DNA of 64,000 nucleotides, from NCBI GenBank assembly GCA_002363385.1, contig DEVL01000003.1:1427020-1491019 (forward strand), read 5' to 3'. Position numbers and translations under genes: made by a program. Positions 49,932 to 59,356 of the stretch are shown in pieces. Position 1 is the stretch's first letter. Each line of letters starts with the position of its first letter. Source of the DNA: Stenotrophomonas maltophilia (GTDB lineage Bacteria > Pseudomonadota > Gammaproteobacteria > Xanthomonadales > Xanthomonadaceae). The notes beneath the pieces were generated by a model. It had not been told where the DNA came from and made no database searches. It saw nothing but the letters and a program-made list of their open reading frames with translations.

Positions 49932-52900
49932 ATGAAACCGCAAAAACCAGCAGCCAAGACCGTGAAAAACAAATCCAAACCAGCCGATACGCAGACTGTT
50001 TCGCCAGTGGGCTTCTCGCTGGAGCCGGTGTACACGGCCTTGCGCAAGCGCTACCCGTCGGCCGGGCAGGCCGAGGCAGTGGCTTTTGCCGCCGACTTCT
50101 ACAAGCGCATGGAGGCGGACGAGTTCCCGCACCACAGCGCCGAGGAGTGGGCCGCACTGGCAGCGGACACGCTGGAATTCGCGCGTGTGCGCAAGTCCGG
50201 CAAGGCCAACGTCCGCGTGTTCAACCCGACGCTGAAGAGCAACGGGTGGGAGTCGCCGCATACGGTGTTGCAGATCGTCAACGACGACATGCCGTTTCTG
50301 GTCGACACGGTGACGATGTCGCTGGCCGAGCATGGCGTGGGCGTGCATGTGCTGGGACACCCGGTGATCCGCTTTGCCCGTGACAAGGCCGGCAAGCTGA
50401 CCGGTGTCAGCGACGGCACCGCCGAATCGGTGATGCTGCTGGAGATCGACCGCCAGCCGGCCGACGCCATGGCCGACGTCGAGAAGGCGATCATCAAGGC
50501 GCTGGACGAGGTGCGTGCCATCGTCCGCGATTGGGACGCGATGCGTGCCAAGGCGCAGAGCCTGGCCGACGACCTGGGCAGCCGCCAGCTGCCGGTGGAT
50601 GCCGCTTCGCGCGCTGAAGCGCAGGAATTCCTGCGCTGGGCCGCCGACAACCACTTCACCTTCTTCGGCTACCGCGAGTACTGCGTGGAGAAGCAGGGCA
50701 AGGAAGACGTGCTGGCGCCGCTCAACGACACCGGCCTGGGCCTGATGCGCGGGCAGGACAAGTCCGCCGCACGTCCGGTCAAGACGCTCGCCGCGCAGGG
50801 CCTCAACGCTACTACCGGCTTGAAGGACGCGCTGATCCTGACCAAGACCAATGCCCGTTCGCGCGTGCATCGCGCCGGCTACATGGATTACATCGGCGTG
50901 TTGGAATTCGACGCCAAGGGCAAGATCATCGGCGAGCAGCGCTTCCTGGGCCTGTTCACCTCCAGCGCCTACAACCGCCGCCCGTGGGAGATCCCGCTGG
51001 TGCGCCAGCGCCACGAGTACGTGATGAGCAAGTCCGGCCTGGCACCGAGCAGCCACAGCGGCAAGGCCCTGCGCCACATCCTGGAAACCCTGCCGCGCGA
51101 AGAGCTGTTCCAGTCCAGCGAGGACGAGCTGTTCCGCACCGCCATGGGCGTGCTGGGCCTGCAGGAGCGCGTGCGCAGCCGCCTGTTCCTGCGCCGCGAC
51201 AAGTACAGCCGTTTCATCTCCGCGCTGGTGTACCTGCCGCGCGAACGTTTCAACACCGATGTGCGCCTGCGCATCGAAGCCATGCTCAAGGACGCCCTGC
51301 AGGGCGAGTACGTGGACAGCTCGGTCGTGCTCGGAGAGTCGCCGCTGGCCCAGGTCCACCTGATCGTGCGCCCCAAGGCTGGTCAGTCCCTGGAAGTGGA
51401 TACCAGCGCACTGGAGCAGAAGCTCGCCCAGGTGCTGCGCAACTGGCAGGACGATCTGCGCGAAGCGCTGGTGGCCCGCCACGGTGAAACCGAAGGCCTG
51501 CGCATCGCCGCACGTATCGGCAAGGCACTGCCGGCCGGCTACATCGAAGACTCCAGCACCGAAATTGCCGCCAACGACGTCAGCCAGCTCGATGCGCTGA
51601 CCGGCCCGGACGATCTGCGTCTGAGCCTGCAGGCCGTGCATCGCGACGAAGGCGATGGCCTGCGGTTGAAGCTGTATCGCCAGCTTGATGACATCCCGCT
51701 GTCCGATGCACTGCCGATGATGGAAAACATGGGCCTGCGCGTGATCTCCGAGCGCCCGTACCGTCTGACGGTCGACAACGCCCCGGTGTACGTGCAGGAC
51801 TTCGAAGTGGAATCGGTGGCGGGTGCGATCGACGCGCCGAGCGTCGATGCCGCCTTCGGTGAAACCTTTGCCCGCGTGTGGCACGGCGATGCCGAGAACG
51901 ATGGTTTCAATCGCCTCGTGCTCGCGGCCGGTCTGCACTGGCGCCAGGTCGCGATGCTGCGTGGCTACTGCAAGTATCTGCTGCAGACCGGCGTGCCGTT
52001 CTCGCAGGCCTATGTGGAAGGCACCTTCACCCGTTACCCGCTGCTGGCCCGCCTGCTGGTGGAACTGTTCGAAGCCCGCTTCGATCCGGCCACCGGCAAC
52101 GAGAGCAAGGACGCGATCGCCGAGGGCCAGGCCCAGCTGCGCGCGCACCTGACCGTGCTCGCCGGCGGTGACGAAGCCACCCTGAAAGTGCTCAAGACCG
52201 TGGTCGATGCGCGCAAGGGCGACCGAACCGTGCAGATGGATGCCGCGCGCGACGCGCTGCTGAAACTGATGGACCGCGTCTCCAGCCTCGATGAAGACCG
52301 CATCCTGCGCAGCTTCATGGGCGTGATCGATGCGACCCTGCGCACCAGTTACTACCAGACCGATGCCGAGGGCCGCCCGGGCCACGTCATCAGCTTCAAG
52401 TTCGATTCGGCGCTGGTGCCGGACCTGCCGAAGCCGCGTCCGTACCGCGAAATCTTCGTGTATGGCCCGCGCGTGGAAGGTACCCACCTGCGCTTTGGTG
52501 CCGTGGCCCGTGGTGGCCTGCGCTGGTCGGACCGTCGCGAAGACTTCCGCACCGAAGTGCTGGGCCTGGTCAAGGCACAGATGGTCAAGAACACCGTGAT
52601 CGTGCCGGTCGGCGCGAAGGGCGGCTTCTTCGCCAAGATGCCGCCGGCCAACGGTGACCGTGATGCGGTGTTCGCCAACGGCGTGGCCTGCTACAAGCTG
52701 TTCATCCAGGGCCTGCTGGACATCACCGACAACATCGTCAACAACAAGATCGTGCCGCCGGTGGACGTGGTCCGCCACGACATGGACGACCCGTACCTGG
52801 TGGTGGCGGCCGACAAGGGCACCGCGACCTTCTCCGACATCGCCAACGGCCTGGCCGTGGCGCACGGCTTCTGGATGGGCGATGCGTTCGCCTCCGGCGG

Positions 52901-54908
52901 CTCGGTCGGTTACGACCACAAGGGCATGGGCATCACCGCTCGCGGTGCGTGGGAGTCGGTCAAGCGCCACTTCCGTGCGCTGGGCCGTGACAGCCAGAGC
53001 CAGGACTTCACCGCGGTCGGCGTGGGCGACATGTCCGGCGACGTGTTCGGCAACGGCATGCTGTTGTCGCGCCACATCCGCCTGGTCGCGGCGTTCGATC
53101 ACCGCCACATCTTCCTGGACCCGAACCCGGATGCGGCCACGACCTTCGTCGAGCGCGAGCGTCTGTTCACCGTGCCGCGCTCCAGCTGGGCCGATTACGA
53201 TGCCAAGCTGATCAGCAAGGGCGGCGGTATCTTCCCGCGCACGCTGAAGTCAATCGAGATCACCCCGCAGGTGCGTGAGGCACTGGGCCTGGACGACGGC
53301 GTCAAGTCGATGGCGCCGAACGATCTGATGAGCGCGATCCTCAAGGCGCCGGTCGATCTGCTGTGGAACGGCGGCATCGGCACCTACGTCAAGGCGGCCA
53401 GCGAGCAGCACAGCGACGTCGGCGACCGCGCCAACAACGCGCTGCGCGTCAATGGCGGCGAGCTGCGCTGCAAGGTGGTGGGCGAGGGCGGCAACCTGGG
53501 CATGACCCAGCTCGGCCGTATCGAAGCCGCCCAGGCCGGCGTGCTGCTCAACACCGACTTCATCGACAACTCGGCCGGTGTGGACACCTCCGATCACGAA
53601 GTCAACATCAAGATCCTGCTCAATGATGTGGTGCGGGCCAAGAAGTTGACCGTCGAACAGCGCAACAAGCTGCTGGCCTCGATGACCGACGAAGTGGCCG
53701 CGCTGGTGCTGATGGACAACTACCGTCAGAACCAGGCGCTGAGCCTGATGGAGCGCATGGCGGTCAAGCGCCTGGGTTCCAAGCAGCACTTCATCCGCAC
53801 GCTGGAACAGCAGGGTCTGCTGGATCGCCAGATCGAGTACCTGCCTTCGGATGCGGAACTGTCCGCACGCAAGGCGCGTGGCCAGGGCCTGACCCGTCCG
53901 GAACTGTCGGTGCTGTTGTCCTACTCCAAGCTGGTGGCCTTCCAGCAGCTGCTCGAGTCGGACATCCCGGAAGATCCGTACCTGTCCAAGGAGCTGCAGC
54001 GCTACTTCCCGACGCCGCTGCAGAAGAAGTACGCCGATGCGATGGAGCGTCACCGCCTGAAGCGCGAAATCATCGCCACGGCCGTGACCAACCAGACCAT
54101 CAACCGCATGGGCGCCACCTTCCTGATGCGCATGCAGGAAGATACCGGTCGCACCGTGGCCGAGGTGGCCAAGGCGTACACGATCAGCCGTGAAACGCTG
54201 GACGCACGCGCGCTGTGGGCACAGATCGACGCCCTCGACGGCACGCTGCCGGAGTCGGTGCAGATCGACGCGCTGGAAGTGATCTGGAAGCTGCAGCGCT
54301 CGTTCGTGCGCTGGCTGCTCTCGCGCCCGGGCGCCATGCCGGGCATCACCGAAGCCGTCAACCGCTACCAGGCCGCATTCAACGACATCCGCGACGCCTC
54401 CGGCGTGCTGCCGGATTCGCAGCGCCCGGCCTACGAGGCCAGCGTGCAGGAGTGGAAGGACAAGGGTCTGCCGCCGGCGTTGTCGCAGCAGCTTTCGGAA
54501 CTGCAGTTCCTGGAGCCGGCGTTCGACATCATCGAACTGGCCCGCACCCGCAAGCTCAAGCCGGTGGACGTCTCCAAGGTCCACTTCCGCCTGGGCGACG
54601 CCCTGCAGCTGCCGTGGCTGTTCGAGCAGATCGACGCGCTGGAGGTCAACGGCCGCTGGCACGCCGTGGCCCGTGGCGTGCTGCGCGACGAGCTGGCCGC
54701 TCACCATCGCAACCTGGCTGCCCAGGTCCTGTCGATGAAGGGCAGCAACGCCGAAGCAAAGGTTGCCGCCTGGATGGGCCGCGATGACAGCAGCCTGCGC
54801 TTCACCCTGGCGATGCTGGCCGAACTGGCCGAGCAGAAAACCCTGGACTACCCGACCGTTTCGGTCGCGGTGCAGCGCCTGGGTCAGCTGGCCTCGCATG
54901 GTGCGTAA
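49932..54908 (+). CDS. gdhB: NAD-dependent glutamate dehydrogenase, large (180-kDa) type
   Basis: A 1658-residue catabolic enzyme converting glutamate to 2-oxoglutarate, ammonia and NADH. It belongs to the L_180 class known from Pseudomonas, Streptomyces and Caulobacter. N-terminal ACT-like regulatory regions (about 1-700) precede the catalytic domain, which has GAVARGGLRWSDRREDFRTE (about residue 855), VPVGAKGGFFAK with the catalytic lysine, and the NAD-binding RCKVVGEGGNLGMTQLGRIE (about 1177). Homologues in this class show allosteric control. The product feeds the 2-oxoglutarate dehydrogenase encoded at 12.9-17 kb. Confidence 0.96.
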   Translation: MKPQKPAAKTVKNKSKPADTQTVSPVGFSLEPVYTALRKRYPSAGQAEAVAFAADFYKRMEADEFPHHSAEEWAALAADTLEFARVRKSGKANVRVFNPTLKSNGWESPHTVLQIVNDDMPFLVDTVTMSLAEHGVGVHVLGHPVIRFARDKAGKLTGVSDGTAESVMLLEIDRQPADAMADVEKAIIKALDEVRAIVRDWDAMRAKAQSLADDLGSRQLPVDAASRAEAQEFLRWAADNHFTFFGYREYCVEKQGKEDVLAPLNDTGLGLMRGQDKSAARPVKTLAAQGLNATTGLKDALILTKTNARSRVHRAGYMDYIGVLEFDAKGKIIGEQRFLGLFTSSAYNRRPWEIPLVRQRHEYVMSKSGLAPSSHSGKALRHILETLPREELFQSSEDELFRTAMGVLGLQERVRSRLFLRRDKYSRFISALVYLPRERFNTDVRLRIEAMLKDALQGEYVDSSVVLGESPLAQVHLIVRPKAGQSLEVDTSALEQKLAQVLRNWQDDLREALVARHGETEGLRIAARIGKALPAGYIEDSSTEIAANDVSQLDALTGPDDLRLSLQAVHRDEGDGLRLKLYRQLDDIPLSDALPMMENMGLRVISERPYRLTVDNAPVYVQDFEVESVAGAIDAPSVDAAFGETFARVWHGDAENDGFNRLVLAAGLHWRQVAMLRGYCKYLLQTGVPFSQAYVEGTFTRYPLLARLLVELFEARFDPATGNESKDAIAEGQAQLRAHLTVLAGGDEATLKVLKTVVDARKGDRTVQMDAARDALLKLMDRVSSLDEDRILRSFMGVIDATLRTSYYQTDAEGRPGHVISFKFDSALVPDLPKPRPYREIFVYGPRVEGTHLRFGAVARGGLRWSDRREDFRTEVLGLVKAQMVKNTVIVPVGAKGGFFAKMPPANGDRDAVFANGVACYKLFIQGLLDITDNIVNNKIVPPVDVVRHDMDDPYLVVAADKGTATFSDIANGLAVAHGFWMGDAFASGGSVGYDHKGMGITARGAWESVKRHFRALGRDSQSQDFTAVGVGDMSGDVFGNGMLLSRHIRLVAAFDHRHIFLDPNPDAATTFVERERLFTVPRSSWADYDAKLISKGGGIFPRTLKSIEITPQVREALGLDDGVKSMAPNDLMSAILKAPVDLLWNGGIGTYVKAASEQHSDVGDRANNALRVNGGELRCKVVGEGGNLGMTQLGRIEAAQAGVLLNTDFIDNSAGVDTSDHEVNIKILLNDVVRAKKLTVEQRNKLLASMTDEVAALVLMDNYRQNQALSLMERMAVKRLGSKQHFIRTLEQQGLLDRQIEYLPSDAELSARKARGQGLTRPELSVLLSYSKLVAFQQLLESDIPEDPYLSKELQRYFPTPLQKKYADAMERHRLKREIIATAVTNQTINRMGATFLMRMQEDTGRTVAEVAKAYTISRETLDARALWAQIDALDGTLPESVQIDALEVIWKLQRSFVRWLLSRPGAMPGITEAVNRYQAAFNDIRDASGVLPDSQRPAYEASVQEWKDKGLPPALSQQLSELQFLEPAFDIIELARTRKLKPVDVSKVHFRLGDALQLPWLFEQIDALEVNGRWHAVARGVLRDELAAHHRNLAAQVLSMKGSNAEAKVAAWMGRDDSSLRFTLAMLAELAEQKTLDYPTVSVAVQRLGQLASHGA

Positions 54909-55081
54909 GCATGGTGCGTGAGCGCATTCGCGCTGGCGCCCCACGGTTTGCTCTGCAAGCCGTGGGTCCCATGCAAACCATGCGTCCAGACCCCCGCGCC
55001 TTCGGCGCGCCCCCCTGACTCAGGGGGGCTCTGCTCCAGAGGGATTAGCGGGGGCTGATAACGGCCTTGCATGAGAAACAC

Positions 55082-55112
55082 ACGGCTCCGCTTCGGCGGG
55101 GCCGTTTTCGTT
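55082..55112 (+). terminator. intrinsic terminator upstream of nadK
   Basis: ACGGCTCCGC pairs with GCGGGGCCGT around a stable TTCG tetraloop, followed by TTTTCGTTT. It ends the glutamate dehydrogenase transcript after a 173-bp non-coding stretch that also contains a CCCCCCTGA/TCAGGGGGG hairpin (about 55010-55028). Confidence 0.8.
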
Positions 55113-55183
55113 TCCGAGCGTGCCGGCCCGCAGCCGGCACGAACGGTTATGCTCTTGCCGGCATACCCCACCCGGATTCACCG

Positions 55184-55954
55184 ATGAGCGACACCCCCCG
55201 TATCGCCTTTCTGGCCAGCTCCACTGAAGCGGCGCAGCTCGCGCTGGCACAGATGCGTGCCCGCTATGGCGACTACACGCCCGAGCAGGCCGAGGTGCTG
55301 TGCCCGCTGGGGGGGGATGGCTTTCTGCTGCAGACCCTGCATCGCTACGGGTCGCTGGACAAGCCGGTGTTTGGCATGAAGCTGGGCACGGTCGGTTTCC
55401 TGATGAACCAGTTCCGTGATGACGATCTGCCCGCGCGCCTGGCGGCCGCCGAGCCGGCCAACCTGCGGCCGCTGGAGATGCTGGCCCTGACCGAGTCCGG
55501 CACCACCACCGGGTCGCTCGCCTACAACGACGTCTCGCTGCTGCGCCAGACCCGCCAGGCCGCGCATATCGGCATCGATCTCAACGGCCAGGAGCGCGTG
55601 GCCGAGCTGATCGGCGATGGCGTGCTGGTCGCCACCCCGGCCGGCAGCACGGCGTACAACTATTCCGCGCATGGCCCGATCCTGCCGCTGGGCTCGCACA
55701 CCATTGCACTGACGCCATTGGCCCCGTATCGCCCGCGCCGCTGGCGTGGGGCGATCCTCAAGGCCGCCACGGAAGTGCGTTTCCGCGTGCTCGATCCCTA
55801 TAAGCGCCCGGTCAGCGTCACCGCCGATTCGCACGAAACCCGCGATGTGGTGGAGGTGACCATCCGCGAATCGCGCGAGCGCCGGGTCACCATGCTGTTC
55901 GACCCGGAACACAATCTGGAAGACCGCATCCTGAGCGAGCAGTTCATGTTCTGA
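55184..55954 (+). CDS. nadK: NAD kinase
   Basis: A 256-residue kinase that makes NADP from NAD with ATP. It has the GGDG motif in [17 protein letters not shown] (about residue 43), [17 protein letters not shown], and the second signature [19 protein letters not shown] (about 147). It is short, like other Xanthomonadaceae homologues. The start [13 protein letters not shown] was taken; upstream in-frame codons overlap the terminator region. The 5'-nucleotidase gene follows. Confidence 0.95.
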   Translation: MSDTPRIAFLASSTEAAQLALAQMRARYGDYTPEQAEVLCPLGGDGFLLQTLHRYGSLDKPVFGMKLGTVGFLMNQFRDDDLPARLAAAEPANLRPLEMLALTESGTTTGSLAYNDVSLLRQTRQAAHIGIDLNGQERVAELIGDGVLVATPAGSTAYNYSAHGPILPLGSHTIALTPLAPYRPRRWRGAILKAATEVRFRVLDPYKRPVSVTADSHETRDVVEVTIRESRERRVTMLFDPEHNLEDRILSEQFMF

Positions 55955-56033
55955 CGGTGCACGGCCGTGGTGGCCATGCACTGTGGGAGAATGGCTGGCC
56001 GGCCGCTGCGGCCGCATTGGATTGCTGATTGCC

Positions 56034-56981
56034 ATGGGCGACAACACCCCCCGTTTGCTGACCGTTGCCGTGACCTCGCGGGCCCTGTTTGATCTGGAAG
56101 AGGGCCACGCGCTGTTCGAGGCCGAAGGCGTCGATGCCTACGCCGAATACCAGCGCAAGCACGAAGATGATGTGCTGCGCCCCGGCGTGGCCTTCCCGGT
56201 GGTGCGCAAGCTGCTCGCGCTCAACCAGGGCCAGTCGCCGGAACAGCCGCGGGTGGAAGTGATCCTGCTGTCGCGCAACTCGGCCGATACCGGCCTGCGC
56301 ATCTTCAATTCGATCCAGCACTACGACCTGGGCATCATCCGCGCGACCTTTACCGCGGGCGAGCCGACCTGGCCCTATGTGAAGCCGTTCGGCACCGATC
56401 TGTTCCTGTCGGCCAACCCGGAATCGGTGCGCCGTGCGCTGCTGCACGGGATCGCGGCGGCGACCATCCTGCCCAAGCCGCCGGGCGAGACGATTGCCGC
56501 AGCCGAGCAGGTCGACCTCGGTCGCCCGCTGGGCCAGCTGCGCATCGCCTTCGATGGGGATGCGGTGATCTTTGGGGACGAGAGCGAGCGCATTTCCCGC
56601 GAGCAGGGCGTGGAAGCGTTCGGCCGCCATGAGCGCGAGAACGCCCGCGAGCCGCTCAGCGGCGGGCCGTTCCGCAACTTCCTGTCGGCCCTGCATACGC
56701 TGCAGGCGGTGTTCCCCTCGGGCGAGGATGCGCCGATCCGCACCGCTCTGGTGACGGCACGCTCGGCGCCCGCGCACGAGCGCGTGATCCGCACGCTGCG
56801 CGAGTGGGGTGTGCGCCTGGACGAAGCGCTGTTCCTCGGTGGCCGCCACAAGGGCCCGTTCCTGGAAGCCTTCGGCGCGGACATCTTCTTCGACGATTCC
56901 CAGCACAACATTGACAGCGCGCTGCAACACCAGAGCGTGGCCGCCGGGCATGTGCCGCACGGGGTTGCCAACGGCGGTTGA
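56034..56981 (+). CDS. 5'-nucleotidase (cN-I type)
   Basis: A 315-residue nucleotidase of the PF06189 group, a HAD-like enzyme hydrolysing nucleoside 5'-monophosphates. Motifs: ILLSRNSADTGLRIFNSI (about residue 80), FDGDAVIFGDESE with the phosphorylated Asp and its partner (about 180), and a C-terminal IFFDDSQHNIDSA. AMP is the usual substrate. It lies 79 bases after nadK, which may place two nucleotide genes in one transcript. Confidence 0.88.
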   Translation: MGDNTPRLLTVAVTSRALFDLEEGHALFEAEGVDAYAEYQRKHEDDVLRPGVAFPVVRKLLALNQGQSPEQPRVEVILLSRNSADTGLRIFNSIQHYDLGIIRATFTAGEPTWPYVKPFGTDLFLSANPESVRRALLHGIAAATILPKPPGETIAAAEQVDLGRPLGQLRIAFDGDAVIFGDESERISREQGVEAFGRHERENAREPLSGGPFRNFLSALHTLQAVFPSGEDAPIRTALVTARSAPAHERVIRTLREWGVRLDEALFLGGRHKGPFLEAFGADIFFDDSQHNIDSALQHQSVAAGHVPHGVANGG

Positions 56982-57010
56982 TGCATCGCCCCGATGTGCG
57001 CGCGGCCCAT

Positions 57011-57035
57011 GTACCCACCAACGGTGGGGACCTAC
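57011..57035 (-). repeat. GTAG-type REP whose head supplies a stop codon
   Basis: On the reverse strand GTAGGTCCCCACC-GTT-GGTGGGTAC. The TAG of GTAG (57032-57034) is the stop codon of the DUF2939 gene, so the REP begins inside the gene's last codons. Confidence 0.65.
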
Positions 57036-57613
57036 TGGATCGGCAGGACCGACGGCGCGGTGGTGTCAGGATTCAGCGGCAGACGGATGTCGACCAGCCG
57101 CCAACGTAGACCAGAGCGCTGCAGGACGAAGACCACCGGTGCGCCCTGCGGCGTGTAGGTGGTGGCGGTGAACCGCGACAGCGACTCGAAACGGTGGGTG
57201 GCGCCCTTCAGGGGCCGCGCCGGCCGTGGCGCGGCATAGGCGTCGTTGCTGGGGCTGTCCAGGTCGTTGCTGGCGCGTTTCCACAGGGTGTGCCCCTCCA
57301 GCAGCGCACCGATGCCGGTCGGGGTCACCAGCGCGTCCACGGCGGTCGCGCTGAGCCGGTCACCAGCCGACAGCAGCAACGCGCCGAACAGACTGGACTG
57401 CAGGTCCGGCCCGGCGCGGCGCACCACGTAGTCGCTCAGCTGCGCCCGCAGATTGGCGCGCAGCATCGGAAAATCCACGTAGCGGTCGAGCGTGGCGGTA
57501 TCGCGCTGTTCGATCGCGCGGCTGAGGCCATGAACGGTCACGTAGGGGCCGCTGAACAACACACCCGCAAGTACCAGCAGCACCGCGGCCGTCAACCAGA
57601 GCAGTTTCTTCAT
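57032..57613 (-). CDS. DUF2939 family membrane-anchored protein
   Basis: A 193-residue protein with one N-terminal membrane anchor (MKKLLWLTAAVLLVLAGVLF) and a periplasmic domain. The pattern GPYVTVHGLSRAIEQRDTAT, LDRYVDFPMLRANLRAQLSD is that of DUF2939, and the end FVLQRSGLRWRLVDIRLP is its last strand. Function unknown. The start was taken at MKKLL; an ATG 4 codons earlier is possible. The stop codon comes from a REP. Confidence 0.83.
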   Translation of the reverse strand: MKKLLWLTAAVLLVLAGVLFSGPYVTVHGLSRAIEQRDTATLDRYVDFPMLRANLRAQLSDYVVRRAGPDLQSSLFGALLLSAGDRLSATAVDALVTPTGIGALLEGHTLWKRASNDLDSPSNDAYAAPRPARPLKGATHRFESLSRFTATTYTPQGAPVVFVLQRSGLRWRLVDIRLPLNPDTTAPSVLPIQ

Positions 57614-57677
57614 TGCATCACGCATCTACAGGGCACTGCGGCGAGCTTGCCGCAGTGGGTGTCGGGGGATGTGAAGG

Positions 57678-58664
57678 CTAGTGACTGGGCGAGCCATGAC
57701 CGTGCTGGAAGGCAGTGACCAGGCGCGCGCGTTCGTGCGTTGTCAGGGCGTCCACCCGGGTATCGAGGACCTGATCCAGGTTGCCGAGGCGGGTGGTGCC
57801 CAGCACGCCGCTGGCAATGGCGGGGTTCTGCAGCACGTAGGCAAAAGCGGTCTGTGCAGGCGTCTGCGAGCGTACCGTCGCCACGGCGCGCTGCATCGTG
57901 CGTGCGCTGCGCATCAGCTGCCGGCTGGACGGTTTCAGCCACGCGCGTGCGAGGTACCACGCATCGGCCAGCCGCGGCAGCCGTGGCCGTGCGGGCAGCA
58001 GGTGTCCCTGCGCCAGCACCGTGCCGGCCAGCACTCCGATGCCCGCCTCATGCATGGCGGCGATCAGCGGTTCGCGGTCCTGCTGCAGGGCGTTGTAATC
58101 GATCAGCGCGACATCGAACATGCCGGGGTGATCGGCCATGAACTGCATGGTCTCGGCGGTGTGGGTATTGATGCCCAGCAGGCGGAACATGCCATTGCGG
58201 CGCATGCGGTCCAACGCCGAGAGCAGTTCGTCGGTGATCTGCGGCACGCCGATGCCGTGCAGCTGGAAGATATCCAGGTGCCCGCAGTGCAGGTTGCGCA
58301 GCGAGGCGGCACAGCTGCGCTCGATGTTCTCCGGCGAAAAATCGCGCTGTTCGGCGCCGCTCACGCCGGCCTGGCCGGTGAGGGTGCCGGCCTTGCTTGA
58401 GATCACCAGCCCATCGCGCGGGTGCGCGGCGAATGCGCGCTGCAGGATCCGGCCCAGCCGTGGTTCGGCGTTGAACGCGGAGTAGTTGTGACCGGTATCG
58501 AACAGATTGACCCCGCGCTCCAGTGCATGGCGCAGGATGCGCTCGGCCTGCGGCTCGGGGAAACGACGATGGCCCCAGAAGCCCGAACAGCCCAGTGACA
58601 CCTGGGAAACCTGCAGACCGCTGCGGCCCAGCGGCCGCTGGGCGAGAGGCGTTGGCGAGGACAT
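57678..58664 (-). CDS. aldo/keto reductase
   Basis: A 328-residue NADPH-dependent TIM-barrel reductase. LGRSGLQVSQVSLGCSGFWG opens the barrel. The catalytic Asp and Tyr are in NLFDTGHNYSAFNAEPRLG. The usual Lys is in VISSKAG, and the His in DIFQLHGIG. The substrate is unknown. It is the last gene of the kynU-kmo-sbcB-DUF2461 run, 5 bases after the DUF2461 stop. Confidence 0.88.
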   Translation of the reverse strand: MSSPTPLAQRPLGRSGLQVSQVSLGCSGFWGHRRFPEPQAERILRHALERGVNLFDTGHNYSAFNAEPRLGRILQRAFAAHPRDGLVISSKAGTLTGQAGVSGAEQRDFSPENIERSCAASLRNLHCGHLDIFQLHGIGVPQITDELLSALDRMRRNGMFRLLGINTHTAETMQFMADHPGMFDVALIDYNALQQDREPLIAAMHEAGIGVLAGTVLAQGHLLPARPRLPRLADAWYLARAWLKPSSRQLMRSARTMQRAVATVRSQTPAQTAFAYVLQNPAIASGVLGTTRLGNLDQVLDTRVDALTTHERARLVTAFQHGHGSPSH

Positions 58665-58669
58665 GGCGA

Positions 58670-59356
58670 TCAGAACTCCAGGTCCAGCGCCGCGCACAGG
58701 TAATCCACGAAGGGCGCCAGCGTGACCAGGTCGGCCGCGATGGTCTGGCGCAGGCGCGGGCCGGTCATCGTGGCGTCGTCCAGCGAGCGCCAGAAGACCC
58801 AGTTGCGGTGCTTGAGATCGTCGATGAACTCGAAGTCCGGCTCGAACCCGCGTGGGGCGCGCACCAGCTTCTCGCTTTCCTCGAAATCGAACTTCTTGCG
58901 CAGCACCGGCGAATGCGCGGCCGCCTTCCAACTGCCGGGGTTGTCGACGATGAAGTGCCGCACCTTGCGCTGGGTGGCCGGCTCGGGATGCCACAGCCCC
59001 GCGCCGACGAAACTCTCGCCCGGCTGCAGGTGGATATAGAACGACGGGGCCGGTACCTGCTTGCGGCGCTCATGGAACAGGCGCGCGCCCTGCCAGCTCT
59101 TGTAGGGCGACTTGTCGTTGGAGAAGCGCGCATCGCGGTAGATGCGGAACAGCGAGCCGCCCACGGTGCGCGGGTCGGCCCGGAAGTGCTCGCTGACCGC
59201 GGCCAGGTCCGGCTGCAGATCGGTGATCAGGCGCAGGAACGGCTGCCGGACGTGCTCTTCGTACTTGGGCTTGTGCTCGTTGAACCAGGTCTTGTCGTTG
59301 TTGCGGGCCAGGCCACGCAGGAACGTGAAGGTGGCCGGGCTGAAATAGGTGCTCAT
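58670..59356 (-). CDS. DUF2461 (TIGR02453) family protein
   Basis: A 228-residue protein with the family opening FSPATFTFLRGLARNNDKTW, followed by FNEHKPKYEEHVRQPF, SLFRIYRDARFSNDKSPYK and a HPEPATQRKVRHFIVDN segment. The function is unknown; members are found in bacteria and fungi. It overlaps the end of sbcB by 4 bp (ATGA), so it is translationally coupled. Confidence 0.9.
   Translation of the reverse strand: MSTYFSPATFTFLRGLARNNDKTWFNEHKPKYEEHVRQPFLRLITDLQPDLAAVSEHFRADPRTVGGSLFRIYRDARFSNDKSPYKSWQGARLFHERRKQVPAPSFYIHLQPGESFVGAGLWHPEPATQRKVRHFIVDNPGSWKAAAHSPVLRKKFDFEESEKLVRAPRGFEPDFEFIDDLKHRNWVFWRSLDDATMTGPRLRQTIAADLVTLAPFVDYLCAALDLEF

Noticed and set aside
49896..53108. Open reading frame of 1070 codons on the minus strand
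   Set aside because: Antisense to the NAD-glutamate dehydrogenase, whose motifs continue through the whole region.
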